Part shown: positions 1 through 9,922 of the stretch, piece by piece
Layout of the letters: every line of letters begins with the position of its first letter
How positions within the stretch are numbered: the first letter of the stretch is position 1
Origin: Ichthyobacterium seriolicida
GTDB taxonomy: Bacteria; Bacteroidota; Bacteroidia; Flavobacteriales; Ichthyobacteriaceae
Direction of reading: 5' to 3'
DNA: 64,000 bases
Assembly (NCBI RefSeq): GCF_002369955.1
Contig: NZ_AP014564.1
Span: forward strand, 1,222,951-1,286,950
The notes under the pieces: model-generated
The model's database searches: none
Seen by the model: only the letters and a program-made list of their open reading frames with translations
What the model was told of the DNA's origin: nothing
Position numbers and translations under genes: made by a program

Positions 1-1168
1 CATTTTTTTTGCTACTTCAAATCTTGTTTTCTTTATCTTCTGTTTCAGTAATAAAAACATTTCATAGGCAAGACTACTCATCATAAGTCGAAAAAAATTA
101 GCAAGAAAACTATGATTTGACAAACGATCAGAAAAACACATATTTTTAACTTCTTTTATTCTATTTTCACTTGAATCACCTCTTTTCACATAAAAGTCAA
201 AGTAAATTTCTCTAGCATCCTTTTGGGGAAGATTACTAGAAAAATGCCTTATGTTCATCCCTAATCCTGTACTCTCAACTTTAGAATAGCACTGTTGAGG
301 CTTGTGCCAACTCTTGGCTTTGTACGTAAAACTCATAAAATGTTGGTGCTTCTCTCCCTGATCTAAATACATTTTTTTTACAGCATTTTTTGACCAAGAT
401 ACCTTTCTTTTTAAAACTTCATTGCTCGCTATGCCTGTCACATATAGTAAATCAAAATCATCTACTAATTGGTAAAAAGGAGCGCAACTAAAGCCGCTAT
501 CACTTCTAATAATTATTTCCATCTCTGGGTGACTCTCACGTATTTTGATAATTATTCGCTTTAAAATACTCACATACCATTTATTAGAATGACTATTTCC
601 TGGGCGGAGTACAGGAAGGATAATCTGTCCTGTTTTTCCATCATGAAAAAATAGTTCATTGTACATGAATTGACTATAATAACCGTTAAACATTGACAAT
701 TGTTGACTGCCATGAGTTGGATCATCAGTTGAATCTACGTCAATAACTATTCTCTTACGATCAGATAAACTTGAAACATATTTGTATAACCACGCATCAC
801 AAAACTTAAAAACAGCTTGTTTGTCAAAGCTATTCTCAAATCTTGATATAGTAGGTTGAGAAGCCAAATCACCTTGAAGAACATCTTTGAATAAAGGATC
901 GTTATGTAAATGATTAACATCATTGGCGTCTTCATAGCCTAACATGATCATATAAACCCCTTTGTTTTAACTGTTGCTTTCTGGTATAAGTAATAAATCT
1001 AGAGTCTCGAGTATCAGGCAAAAGTTTACTGTAATAATGAATCAATCTATGATCTCTTTCTAGTTTTTCAAGCATGATTAAAGATCCATCAGAGCTAATT
1101 TCTGATGATGAAAAAGTTAACTCAACAGAAGTTTTCCCTCTATAAAATAATGTGTTTTTATTCCTCAT
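1..1168 (-). pseudogene. IS1380-family transposase, frameshifted and cut by the window edge
   Basis: DDE transposase of the IS1380 family, which would catalyse excision and insertion of its element. The protein starts at 1168 with MRNKNTLFYRGKTSVEL. The frame breaks at 957-960, where a run of four C replaces the three C of the second copy (13478-15016); this +1 insertion yields a 78-residue truncated product. After the break the frame is open to position 1 and carries the expected acidic residues: VIDVDSTDDPTHG (first Asp), IIRSDSGFS (second Asp) and YVKRGDSSENRIKE (Glu). Only one lesion is visible, so copy A is less decayed than copy B. Family assignment rests on recognition of these blocks and not on a search. 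Confidence 0.8.
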
Positions 1169-1264
1169 TTTTGGGCTATATTAAAGTATGTTTCTTTGGA
1201 CTTTAATGCCTTAAAATTAACACTTTATGCGCAATATTTAAAGGGTAACTATGAATAATCTGGG
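1..1264 (-). mobile_element. IS1380-family insertion sequence, copy A, cut by the window edge
   Basis: This is the 5' part of an IS1380-type element read on the minus strand; its transposase continues past position 1. The outer end reads AATCTGGG and is followed by TTAA (1265-1268). The same end-plus-TTAA arrangement occurs at the other IS1380-type ends at 14651, 14885, 15111 and 21627. It shares nearly identical sequence with the copy at 13441-15111. Its family is inferred from the transposase. The other terminus lies outside the window, so the full length is unknown. Confidence 0.8.
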
Positions 1265-1270
1265 TTAAGC

Positions 1271-1325
1271 GAGGCGTTTTTTTAAAATTTTTGGTATTTA
1301 GCACTACATTTTAGTTTCCTTTTAA
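1271..1325. repeat. Short remnant matching the 3' end of the IS1182-like element near 30300
   Basis: These 55 bases match 30265-30317 at most positions; both contain GGTATTTAG, then CACTACATTTTA or TACTACATTTTA, then CTTTCCTTTTAA or GTTTCCTTTTTAA. At 30300 the sequence lies just downstream of an IS1182-like transposase remnant, so this is probably a scrap of that element's end. The IS982 element starts immediately after it, suggesting insertion into older IS debris. Confidence 0.5.
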
Positions 1326-2340
1326 CTTGAGTTCGATTAATAATTAGGTGTAAAATAGTCAATAAAAAACAATGGAATTAGATTAATTTAACTCTCTAAA
1401 ATTCAACGTTTTAATTCTAAAAAAAACAGGTGTGATAACTCGCTCGAAAATCACAGAAATATTTTGTTTAGTTGATGAATTCTGTAAAAAATATTCTCAA
1501 GTTATTGATAAAGCACTTTTGGGGAATAAATCAAAACGCCCATGTAAGAATAAGCTCTAGCCAAATAATGACCATAATGATTATTTTTCAACACAGTAGC
1601 ATGAGAAATTTCAAGCATTTTTATTTGAATTATTTACAAAAACACATGACTAAAGAATTCCCTAAAACCGTATCATACAACAGATTTGTGGAATTAATGC
1701 AACAGAATTTATTGCCTCTTACCTTGTTGTTAAAGACATTCTGTTTAGGAAAATGTACTGGAATTTCATTTGTAGATTCCACTCCGATTCGTGTTTGTAA
1801 ACATAAAAGAATAAGTAGAAATAAGGTATTCAAAGGCATTGCTAATGTAGGAAAGTCAACGATGGGCTGGGTTTATGGATTTAAACTTCATATCGTCACA
1901 AACGACCGAGGAGAAATACTAAATTTTTGCATCACAAGAGCAAATGAAGATGATAGAACGCCATTAAAAAACGAGCGTTTTTTGACTAAAATATTTGGAA
2001 AACTCTTTAGTGACAAAGGATATAAGCAAAGATTTAAGAAAAAATCTCTTTGAAAAAGGCGCAGAATTGATTACCTCAGTTAAAAATAACATAAAAAATG
2101 CCTTCATGCCAATGATTGATAAACTATTACTCAGAAAGAGATCAATCATAGAAACCATCAATGATCAGCTTAAAAATATTTGTCAAATAGAACATTCTAG
2201 ACATAGAAGTTTTGCTAATTTTCTAACAAATAATTATTTCTGGACTTATCGCCTACAGCTTTTCGCCCAAAAAACCCTCTATCAAATATCCAACCATCGG
2301 TAATGCCCGTCTTATCTAGGTTTATTAATCGAACTCAGGT
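1325..2340 (+). mobile_element. IS982-family insertion sequence, complete in length but inactive
   Basis: The element is bounded by near-perfect terminal inverted repeats: ACTTGAGTTCGATTAATAA at 1325-1343 and the complement of ACCTGAGTTCGATTAATAA at 2322-2340 (one mismatch). The 1,016-bp length and the encoded transposase fit the IS982 family. TTTAA sits on both sides (1321-1325 and 2340-2344) and may be the target duplication, although it overlaps the end bases. The same termini appear on the short MITEs at 13173, 17946 and 21192, so this element or a relative is their likely parent. Confidence 0.85.
1432..2319 (+). pseudogene. IS982-family transposase with three frameshifts
   Basis: Decayed DDE transposase. 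Its text lies in several frames. The N-terminus reads [18 protein letters not shown] from about 1447 (a GTG at 1432 is a possible start) and stops at a TAG near 1549. The frame that follows carries [13 protein letters not shown], then the first catalytic block SFVDSTPIRVCKHKRI and GKSTMGWVYGFKLH. A 2-base loss near 2021-2026 (LFSDKGY to [16 protein letters not shown]) shifts the frame again, and a single extra base near 2230 shifts it before the tail [17 protein letters not shown], which ends at TAG 2317-2319. An open frame starting at 1472 looks like a gene, but its first 28 or so residues are out of frame. No functional product is expected. Confidence 0.85.
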
Positions 2341-2411
2341 TTAAATGGCTTTTTTGTTTTACCCCTTTGAATTTTATGAATTTAAATAACAGTTTAAAAT
2401 TTTTGTTTCAA

Positions 2412-2435
2412 TAAAAAAAAGGCTATTAAATAGCC
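2412..2435 (-). terminator. Intrinsic terminator overlapping the lspA stop
   Basis: On the minus strand GGCTATT-T-AATAGCC (2421-2435) is followed at once by eight T. The hairpin contains the TAA stop of lspA. It would end the ileS-traR-lspA transcript. Confidence 0.8.
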
Positions 2436-3028
2436 CCTTTGAATTTATTCTGAAATAAAATAAACAAACCTATTCCTATAGAAATAGATGTGTCTGCTAT
2501 ATTGAATATGGGTTGAAAAAACACGAAATAATCTCCTCCAAAAAATGGAATCCAATCTGGTAGAAAACCTTTGTACAAAGGAAAGTATAACATATCTACT
2601 ACTTTGCCAAATAATACGGGGGCATACCCTCCAACCTCTGGTAAAAAGGAAGCTACCTTGCCAATACTATCATCAAATAAAACTCCATAAAAAATCGAAT
2701 CCATTATATTGCCCAAAGCACCAGCCAAAACAAAAGACATAGTAGATATCAAAATTTTACTTCGATTATTTATTATAGCTTTTCTCAAATAAAAAAATAT
2801 AAAGGTTACAAATATTATCCTAAAAACAGTTAGAGCAACCTTGCCAATGTCTCCACCAAACTCTAAGCCAAAAGCCATGCCTGGGTTTTCTACAAAGTGT
2901 ATTATAAACCAATCTGTTATACGTATCTCTTCGCCTAACATCATATTAGTCTTTATCCAAATCTTAGATAGTTGATCTAAAATCAATACAGATGAAATAA
3001 TTATTATAGAACAATATTTTCCTTTCAT
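2426..3028 (-). CDS. lspA: Lipoprotein signal peptidase (signal peptidase II)
   Basis: Inner-membrane aspartyl protease that removes the signal peptide from prolipoproteins after diacylglyceryl transfer. The 200 residues include an N-terminal membrane segment with the family block LILDQLSKIWIK, VENPGMAFG, and the two catalytic aspartates in GALGNIMDSIFYG and FNIADTSISIGIG; four hydrophobic segments are visible. The length is typical for Bacteroidota, longer than the roughly 160-residue proteobacterial form. It is the last gene of a minus-strand run ileS-traR-lspA, 19 bases after traR, a common arrangement in this phylum. Several likely substrates with lipoboxes are encoded in the window (18391, 28382, 45298). 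Confidence 0.95.
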   Translation of the reverse strand: MKGKYCSIIIISSVLILDQLSKIWIKTNMMLGEEIRITDWFIIHFVENPGMAFGLEFGGDIGKVALTVFRIIFVTFIFFYLRKAIINNRSKILISTMSFVLAGALGNIMDSIFYGVLFDDSIGKVASFLPEVGGYAPVLFGKVVDMLYFPLYKGFLPDWIPFFGGDYFVFFQPIFNIADTSISIGIGLFILFQNKFKGAI

Positions 3029-3047
3029 TTATTATTTAATTTTAATC

Positions 3048-3431
3048 TTATTCCTTATTCTTTTTTGCATCTATACTCAAAGTAGTATGTGGAACTATTT
3101 TTAATCTCTCTTTCTTGATTAAATCACCTGTTTCTCTGCATATTCCATAAGTTTTATTTTTTATTCTAATAATGGCATTATCCAGATCTCTTACAAAGCG
3201 TTTTTGCCTAATAACTAACTGCATATTAGATTCTTTAGACATAGTTTTAGAAGTCTCATCAAAAGATTTAAAACAGGGAGAAGTATCTTCTGTCCCATTA
3301 CCTTCCTTATTAGACAAAATAGATTCTATAACTGCTATATCTTTCAGTGCCTTTTCCCTTTTATCTACTATTATTTGATAAAATTCTTCTAACTCTTTGT
3401 CAGAGTATCTATTGTTTTTACTTAGACTCAT
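3048..3431 (-). CDS. TraR/DksA-family zinc-finger-like protein
   Basis: Small protein of 127 residues related to DksA/TraR, which bind RNA polymerase through the secondary channel and modulate transcription in the stringent response. The N-terminal half is a charged coiled coil; the C-terminal half holds YGICRETGDLIKKERL and the conserved tail VPHTTLSIDAKK. Only one cysteine of the canonical C4 finger is kept in that block, which is usual for the Bacteroidota version. It lies 6 bases downstream of ileS and 19 upstream of lspA, so all three are probably cotranscribed. DksA-like function is inferred from the family; it has not been shown for this branch. Confidence 0.85.
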   Translation of the reverse strand: MSLSKNNRYSDKELEEFYQIIVDKREKALKDIAVIESILSNKEGNGTEDTSPCFKSFDETSKTMSKESNMQLVIRQKRFVRDLDNAIIRIKNKTYGICRETGDLIKKERLKIVPHTTLSIDAKKNKE

Positions 3432-3437
3432 GATATT

Positions 3438-6400
3438 TTATTTTTTAATTATTTTTATACTAGTCTTAATATTATCAAACTCAACTGGCTCTCCTCCCTC
3501 CATATTTGAAACTGTCTCAATAGATAGAGCCAAAGTTTCTCGGCATATGTATGATTTATTATTAATTATGGCTTCTGAAATTTTCTCATTATCCTCAATT
3601 AATACATCTATCTTGTCTGTGACTTCACAATTATTATCTTTCCTAATATTTTGTATTCTGTTTACCAACTCCCTAGCTATACCTTCTTCTATTAACCCTT
3701 TATTAGTATTAATATCTAATGCGACTGTAAATCTATTAGTGCTAGTTACAGTCCAACCCTTTATATCTCTTGAAGTTATAACCACTTCTTCAGATCTTAT
3801 CTCTATATCATCTCCATCTAATGAAATATTGATGGATCCATTATTTTCTATCTTTAAAATCTGATCTTGACTAAACTGTTTAACAGCATTGGATATCAGC
3901 CCCATCTTATCTCCATATTTAGGTCCTAAAACCTTGAAATTGGCTTTTATATCTTTTGCCAATACTGAAGAGGATTCAGAAGATATTTCTATATCTACTT
4001 CTTTTACATTCACTTCAGATTTTATAATGTCTGATACAACCCTAATTTTATCTTTGATCTTTTCATCAGCAACTATGACTATCATTTTCTGCAATGGCTG
4101 ACGAACCTTTATCTGTTCTTTCTTTCTCAAAGACAATACCATAGAGCTAATCTCTTGAGACATAGACATTTTTTCTTGTAATTCTAGATCTATAACAGAT
4201 CTATCACACTTGGGAAAATCAGCAATGTGAACTGATTCAAATTCTTCCAAAGAACTAACCTTATTTAAGTCTTTGTATAATCTATCCATAAAAAATGGAG
4301 CTATTGGAGAAGATATCTTAGCTATGGTTATAAGACACTCATAAAGAGTTTGATAAGCGTAAATTTTATCTTCGTTGTACTCTCCTTTCCAAAACCTTCT
4401 TCTGTTTAAACGTACAAACCAATTGCTCAAGTGCTCGGTCACAAAGTTAGTTATTTTTCTAGCTACAAGGGTGGGCTCATAATTATCATAGCCCTCCTCC
4501 ACCTCTATAATTAGACTATTTAGTTCTGATAATATCCATCTATCCAATTCAGTCCTGCTATTGATATTGGTAGCTTCTTGCTCATACCTAAATCCATCTA
4601 TATTGGCGTAAAGAGCAAAAAACGAATAAGTATTATGCAATGTTCCAAAAAATTTCCGTCTAATAATATCTACCCCCTCCAGGTCAAAACGAAGACTATC
4701 CCAAGGAGATGAATTATAAATCATATACCAACGAACCGCATCTGGACCGTATTTCTTCAAAGTCTCCAATGGATTTATAGTATTTCCCAAACGCTTGGAC
4801 ATTTTCTTCCCCTCACTATCTAAAACTAATCCATTAGAAATGACATTTTTAAAAGCCACAGAGTCAAAATTCATGACTGCTATGGCGTGCAAGGTAAAGA
4901 ACCAACCTCTAGTTTGATCTACTCCCTCTGCTATAAAATCGGCAGGGAAAAATTTATTTTCGTCTATTAAATCCTTATTCTCAAATGGATAATGCCACTG
5001 AGCATAAGGCATAGATCCAGAGTCGAACCAGACATCTATCAAATCGGATTCTCTCTTCATACGCTCTCCCTCTTTGGAAACTAATATTATCTCATCTACG
5101 TAATTTTTGTGTAAATCTATATTTTGATAATTTTCATCACTCATATCACCTACTACGAAGTTCTCAAAGGGATTTTTATCCATAAAATTAACTTCTACAG
5201 ACTTATCTATCTCTTGCTTTAACTCTTCTATAGAACCTATAACTTTTTCCTCTCGCCCATCTTCTGTCCTCCAAATAGGAATTGGAATACCCCAATAACG
5301 CGAACGAGATAAATTCCAATCATTAATATTTTCTAACCATCTTTCAAATCGCTTTTCTCCAGTTGTAGCTGGCTTCCAATTAATAGTTTTATTTAGTTCT
5401 ATAAGCCTGTCTTTTACTTGTGTAGAACGCACAAACCACGAATCTAAGGGATAGTATAAAATAGGTTTGTCAGTACGCCAACAATGAGGATAGTTATGTA
5501 CGTACTTCTCAACTTTAAAGGCTTTATTTTCTATCTTTAGCTTTATAGCTATTTCTACATCCACAGATTTTTCGGGAACACTATCAGCATCATAATACTC
5601 GTTTTTAACGAATTTATTAGATAACTCACCCATGCCGTCTATGAATTTACCTTGTAAATCTACCAGTGGTACTGGTTTATTATCATCATCTAAAACTAAC
5701 ATGGAAGGAACCCCCGCCTCTTTAGTAACCTTAGCATCATCAGCACCAAAAGTAGGAGCCGCATGTACTATACCCGTTCCTTCTTCAGTAGAGACGAAAT
5801 CTCCCGAAATAACTACAAAAGCCCTATCAGCATTTTCAAAAGGTTGCTTATAAGGCAATAACTGTTCGTATTGAACTCCTAAAATATCACTCCCTTTAAA
5901 TTTTGAAATTATAAAATATGGGATTTTTTCAGAGCCTTTTATGACTAAATCTATACTATCTACCTCTGAATATTTATTAGAAAATTGCTTTGGTAATAAT
6001 TTTTCAGAAATAATGACATTTATCTCCTCCGAAGTGTACTGATTAAAAGTCTTTACCAAAAGATATTCTATATTTTTTCCAACCACAAGAGCTGTATTCG
6101 AAGGCAGGGTCCAAGGAGTAGTAGTCCAAGCTAAAAAATATATATCGCCACTGATATTCTTAAACACAGGACTCAAAGTATTCTTTTTAGCCTTAAATTG
6201 AGCTGTTACGGTAGTATCTGTAATATCTCTATAACATCCAGGTTGATTCAGCTCATGAGAACTCAATCCAGTACCAGCCTTAGGAGAGTAAGGTTGAACT
6301 GTATAACCCTTGTACAAAAGCCCTTTTTTATACATATTAGACAACAACCACCATACAGATTCCATATACTTACTTTCGTAAGTGATATAAGGTGAAGTCA

Positions 6401-6836
6401 TATCAAGCCAAAAACCTATCTTCTTTGTAAGATCATCCCATATATCCGTATAACGCATAACGGTTTTTTTACAGGTTTGATTATACTCATCCACAGATAT
6501 TTTTTCTCCTATATCTCTTTTAGTTATGCCTAAATCTTTTTCTACACTTAATTCCACTGGTAAGCCGTGAGTGTCCCAACCAGCCTTTCTCTTAACTTGA
6601 AATCCTTGCAAGGTCTTATAACGACAAAATATATCCTTTATAGTTCTGGACATAACATGGTGAATTCCAGGCTGGCCATTAGCAGAAGGCGGCCCTTCGT
6701 AAAAAATAAAAGGAATAGCCCCTTGCCTACTACTTATACTCTTTAAAAATATTTGATCATCTTCCCATTCTTTCAAAATCCTATCTGCCGTCTCAGATAA
6801 TTCTAAGCCATCATATTCAGTGAACTTTTTACACAT
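3438..6836 (-). CDS. ileS: Isoleucyl-tRNA synthetase
   Basis: Class I aminoacyl-tRNA synthetase that charges tRNA-Ile, with an editing domain for misactivated valine. At 1,132 residues it is the long type. The ATP-binding HIGH motif takes the form PGIHHVMSR (about residues 56-64) after GPPSANGQ, followed by AGWDTHGLPVE; the KMSKS loop reads GKKMSKRLGN. The CP1 editing insertion contains AWTTTPWTLPSNTALVVG. The PG-IHH form is that of the eukaryote-like branch common in Bacteroidota. It heads the ileS-traR-lspA run. The ATG at 6836 fits a -7 box at 6875-6882. Confidence 0.97.
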   Translation of the reverse strand: MCKKFTEYDGLELSETADRILKEWEDDQIFLKSISSRQGAIPFIFYEGPPSANGQPGIHHVMSRTIKDIFCRYKTLQGFQVKRKAGWDTHGLPVELSVEKDLGITKRDIGEKISVDEYNQTCKKTVMRYTDIWDDLTKKIGFWLDMTSPYITYESKYMESVWWLLSNMYKKGLLYKGYTVQPYSPKAGTGLSSHELNQPGCYRDITDTTVTAQFKAKKNTLSPVFKNISGDIYFLAWTTTPWTLPSNTALVVGKNIEYLLVKTFNQYTSEEINVIISEKLLPKQFSNKYSEVDSIDLVIKGSEKIPYFIISKFKGSDILGVQYEQLLPYKQPFENADRAFVVISGDFVSTEEGTGIVHAAPTFGADDAKVTKEAGVPSMLVLDDDNKPVPLVDLQGKFIDGMGELSNKFVKNEYYDADSVPEKSVDVEIAIKLKIENKAFKVEKYVHNYPHCWRTDKPILYYPLDSWFVRSTQVKDRLIELNKTINWKPATTGEKRFERWLENINDWNLSRSRYWGIPIPIWRTEDGREEKVIGSIEELKQEIDKSVEVNFMDKNPFENFVVGDMSDENYQNIDLHKNYVDEIILVSKEGERMKRESDLIDVWFDSGSMPYAQWHYPFENKDLIDENKFFPADFIAEGVDQTRGWFFTLHAIAVMNFDSVAFKNVISNGLVLDSEGKKMSKRLGNTINPLETLKKYGPDAVRWYMIYNSSPWDSLRFDLEGVDIIRRKFFGTLHNTYSFFALYANIDGFRYEQEATNINSRTELDRWILSELNSLIIEVEEGYDNYEPTLVARKITNFVTEHLSNWFVRLNRRRFWKGEYNEDKIYAYQTLYECLITIAKISSPIAPFFMDRLYKDLNKVSSLEEFESVHIADFPKCDRSVIDLELQEKMSMSQEISSMVLSLRKKEQIKVRQPLQKMIVIVADEKIKDKIRVVSDIIKSEVNVKEVDIEISSESSSVLAKDIKANFKVLGPKYGDKMGLISNAVKQFSQDQILKIENNGSINISLDGDDIEIRSEEVVITSRDIKGWTVTSTNRFTVALDINTNKGLIEEGIARELVNRIQNIRKDNNCEVTDKIDVLIEDNEKISEAIINNKSYICRETLALSIETVSNMEGGEPVEFDNIKTSIKIIKK

Positions 6837-6874
6837 CAGCCTATAACTATTTTATATGGATAATTTTTTTTCGA

Positions 6875-6882
6875 CAAAAGTA
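6875..6882 (-). promoter_or_regulatory. Candidate Bacteroidota -7 box for ileS
   Basis: The minus strand reads TACTTTTG, matching TAnnTTTG, about 38 bases upstream of the ileS ATG. No clear -33 TTTG is seen. Confidence 0.5.
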
Positions 6883-6952
6883 TAATAATGTTTCTTCTTC
6901 TTGATACCTAAAGAATATTTTTAATTCTATTACAACTATTAGAAAATAGTTC

Positions 6953-6960
6953 TAAATTTG
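6953..6960 (+). promoter_or_regulatory. Candidate -7 box for rpsU
   Basis: TAAATTTG matches TAnnTTTG and lies 35 bases before the rpsU ATG, giving a short leader. No strong -33 element is visible. Confidence 0.5.
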
Positions 6961-6995
6961 TGTGATTTTTAAATTCAAAATTACAAAGAACAACT

Positions 6996-7187
6996 ATGTT
7001 AGTTATACCTATTAAAGAAGGAGAGGCTATAGACAGGGCTCTAAAGAGATTTAAAAGAAAGATGGATAAAACTAGAGTGATAAGACAACTTAGAGCTAGA
7101 AAACAATTCACCAAACCTTCTGTTATAAGAAGACAACAAATAATAAAAGCACAATACAAACAAAGGTTGAGACAAGAGGAAGATTAG
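6996..7187 (+). CDS. rpsU: 30S ribosomal protein bS21
   Basis: Small basic ribosomal protein (63 residues) near the anti-Shine-Dalgarno end of 16S rRNA. The sequence MLVIPIKEGEAIDRALKRF and the arginine-lysine rich C-terminus are typical of bS21 from this phylum. It is expressed alone: a promoter box lies upstream and a clear terminator follows directly. Divergent from ileS. Confidence 0.95.
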   Translation: MLVIPIKEGEAIDRALKRFKRKMDKTRVIRQLRARKQFTKPSVIRRQQIIKAQYKQRLRQEED

Positions 7188-7220
7188 TATTCTGCCAGAA
7201 TTAATCAGAATATTTTTTTT
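7188..7220 (+). terminator. Intrinsic terminator after rpsU
   Basis: TATTCTG (7188-7194) pairs with CAGAATA (7206-7212), 11-base loop, followed by eight T at 7213-7220. It begins directly after the rpsU stop. Confidence 0.8.
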
Positions 7221-7383
7221 AATCCTTATAAGGGATAATCATTACAAACCTCTTGTTTGATTAGACTTGCGTTACGACGATCCTGTTTCGTATACTCACT
7301 AAGTAACTGACGGGTTTTAGACGGGTTTGTTCTTGCTGTGTGGAACGGCATCTTTACTTGCTTTTTAATTTTTTAACCAAAAT

Positions 7384-9903
7384 ATGACAGATTTACCTGA
7401 ACAATTGATTTCAGTAAACATAGTTGATGAAATGAAATCTGCTTACATAGATTATTCTATGTCTGTTATAGTTTCTAGGGCATTGCCCGATGTGCGTGAT
7501 GGATTAAAGCCAGTACACAGAAGGGTTCTGTACGGGATGTATGACTTGGGAGTATCATCGAAGAGTGCCCATAAAAAATCTGCTAGAATAGTTGGTGAGG
7601 TTTTAGGTAAATACCACCCTCATGGCGATTCTTCTGTTTACGACAGTATGGTGAGGATGGCTCAAGAATGGTCTTTGAGATATACCATGGTAGACGGCCA
7701 AGGTAACTTTGGTTCTATAGATGGAGATAGCCCTGCTGCTATGCGTTATACAGAGGCTCGTCTGAAAAAAATATCTGAGGACATATTAGGAGAATTAGAT
7801 AAAGACACTGTTGATTTCCAACTTAATTTTGATGACACTCTAAAAGAGCCTGTAGTATTACCGACGCGCATACCTAATTTGTTAGTAAACGGAGCTTCTG
7901 GTATAGCAGTGGGTATGGCTACGAATATGGCCCCTCATAACCTAACAGAGGTAATAAATGCCATAATTGCCTATATAAAAAATATAGATATAAGCATTCC
8001 TGAATTGATGGAGTACGTAAAAGCTCCTGATTTTCCTACTGGAGGTACAATATATGGTTATGATGGAGTAAAGGAAGCCTATCACACTGGAAAGGGGAGA
8101 GTTGTTTTAAGGGCTAAAGTAAGAACAGAAAATATAGATGGAAAAGACTGCTTATTGGTAGATGAAATACCTTATCAAGTAAATAAATCTGAGATGATCA
8201 AAAAAACAGCAGATTTAATAAACGATAAGAAGATAGAGGGGATTTCAACAATAAGAGATGAGTCTGATAGAAATGGAATGCGTATTGTATACGTGTTGAA
8301 AAACAATGCTATACCTGAGGTGATACTAAACCACTTGTATAAGTACACAGCTCTACAGACCTCTTTTAGCATAAATAATATAGCTCTAGTAAATGGTCGT
8401 CCTAAGCTATTAAATTTAAAAGATTTAGTAGTTCACTTTGTGGAACATAGACATGAGGTAGTAGTTAGACGAACTAAATTTGAACTAGATCAAGCAGAAA
8501 AAAAAGCACATATTCTAGCAGGTCTGATAATAGCATTAGATAATTTAGATGCCGTTATAAAACTCATTAGATCTTCAAAGAGTGTAGAATCAGCTAGAAG
8601 TAGTCTTATGGAATCTTTTTCTCTATCTGAAATTCAAGCTAAGTCTATCCTAGATATGCGTCTGCAGAAGCTTACCAACTTAGAATCTGCTAAAATAAAG
8701 GATGAATACGAAGAATTACTCAAGCTACTAGAGCGACTTAAAAACATATTATCGGACGAGTCACTGAGAAAGGCTATAATACAAGAGGAGCTAGAGGAAG
8801 TAAAAGAAAAATATGGAGATCAGAGGAGAAGTGATATAGTATACACGAGTAATATCTTCAAGGTAGAAGATATGATTCCAGATGAAGAAGTAGTAGTTAC
8901 TATCTCTCATGCAGGATATATAAAGAGAACTCCACTTACTGAATATAGAACACAATACCGAGGAGGCGTAGGACAAAAAGGAGTGTCTATTAGAGATGAA
9001 GACTTCTTAGAACACGTTTATATAGCTACGAATCACCAGTATATATTGTTTTTCACAGAAAAAGGTAGATGCCACTGGTTAAGGGTATTCGAAATACCAA
9101 AAGGGGCTAAAACATCTAAGGGAAGACCTATACAAAATTTGATAAATATAGATCCTGATGATAAGATAAGAGCCTTTATAAGAACTGATGATCTAAAAGA
9201 TGAAGAATACGTAAACAGTCATTATGTCATCATGGTGACTAAAAATGGGATCGTAAAAAAGACATCTCTAGAAAAGTATTCACGTCCTAGACAAAATGGG
9301 ATAAACGCGATAACAATACAAGATAACGATCGCTTATTAGAGGCTCAACTGACAAATGGAAAAAGCCATGTGGTATTGGCAGGAAGATCTGGAAAGGCTG
9401 TGATATTTGACGAATCCAAAATTCGCGCTAGTGGACGAACAAGTTCGGGAGTAAAGGGTATAACTCTAAAAGATGATGGGGATGAAGCTATAGGCATGGT
9501 CTGTGTAGAAGATATGAATTCCGAAATATTAGTGGTTTCAGAAAACGGGTATGGAAAGCGATCTAAAGTAGAAGACTATAGAATTACCAACAGAGGTGCA
9601 AAGGGCGTTAAAACTATTTCCATAACTGATAAAACAGGAGGTTTGATAGCTATAAAAAATGTCAATGATGAGAATGATCTAATAGTAATAAGCAAATCGG
9701 GAATTACAATTAGGATGTCTGTGGAAGACATAAGGATAATGGGCAGAAATACTCAAGGAGTGAAAGTTTTAAACTTGAAATCAAAAGATGTTATAGCATC
9801 TGTTACTAAAGTGCCAAAAGTCAATGATGAGGATAATGGAAATGATCAACCAAGCGATATAAACGAGGGACAAAGCGATATAAACGAGGAAATAAAAGAC
9901 TAA
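7384..9903 (+). CDS. gyrA: DNA gyrase subunit A
   Basis: Subunit of type II topoisomerase that breaks and rejoins DNA to introduce negative supercoils. The 839 residues include the catalytic tyrosine in [10 protein letters not shown] (about residue 121), the quinolone region [17 protein letters not shown] with Ser and Asp at the positions where resistance changes occur, and C-terminal six-bladed pinwheel repeats; the GyrA box is visible as QRGGVGQKG-like [10 protein letters not shown]. The acidic tail [20 protein letters not shown] contains a repeated SDINE unit. It is followed 19 bases later by a TPR protein. Confidence 0.97.
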   Translation: MTDLPEQLISVNIVDEMKSAYIDYSMSVIVSRALPDVRDGLKPVHRRVLYGMYDLGVSSKSAHKKSARIVGEVLGKYHPHGDSSVYDSMVRMAQEWSLRYTMVDGQGNFGSIDGDSPAAMRYTEARLKKISEDILGELDKDTVDFQLNFDDTLKEPVVLPTRIPNLLVNGASGIAVGMATNMAPHNLTEVINAIIAYIKNIDISIPELMEYVKAPDFPTGGTIYGYDGVKEAYHTGKGRVVLRAKVRTENIDGKDCLLVDEIPYQVNKSEMIKKTADLINDKKIEGISTIRDESDRNGMRIVYVLKNNAIPEVILNHLYKYTALQTSFSINNIALVNGRPKLLNLKDLVVHFVEHRHEVVVRRTKFELDQAEKKAHILAGLIIALDNLDAVIKLIRSSKSVESARSSLMESFSLSEIQAKSILDMRLQKLTNLESAKIKDEYEELLKLLERLKNILSDESLRKAIIQEELEEVKEKYGDQRRSDIVYTSNIFKVEDMIPDEEVVVTISHAGYIKRTPLTEYRTQYRGGVGQKGVSIRDEDFLEHVYIATNHQYILFFTEKGRCHWLRVFEIPKGAKTSKGRPIQNLINIDPDDKIRAFIRTDDLKDEEYVNSHYVIMVTKNGIVKKTSLEKYSRPRQNGINAITIQDNDRLLEAQLTNGKSHVVLAGRSGKAVIFDESKIRASGRTSSGVKGITLKDDGDEAIGMVCVEDMNSEILVVSENGYGKRSKVEDYRITNRGAKGVKTISITDKTGGLIAIKNVNDENDLIVISKSGITIRMSVEDIRIMGRNTQGVKVLNLKSKDVIASVTKVPKVNDEDNGNDQPSDINEGQSDINEEIKD

Positions 9904-9922
9904 TTATTTTAAAAATTTAAAT

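Noticed and set aside
3397-3864. A 155-codon open frame on the plus strand inside ileS
   Set aside because: It is antisense to the conserved C-terminus of ileS and its residue composition (leucine and isoleucine runs) is that of a mirror frame.
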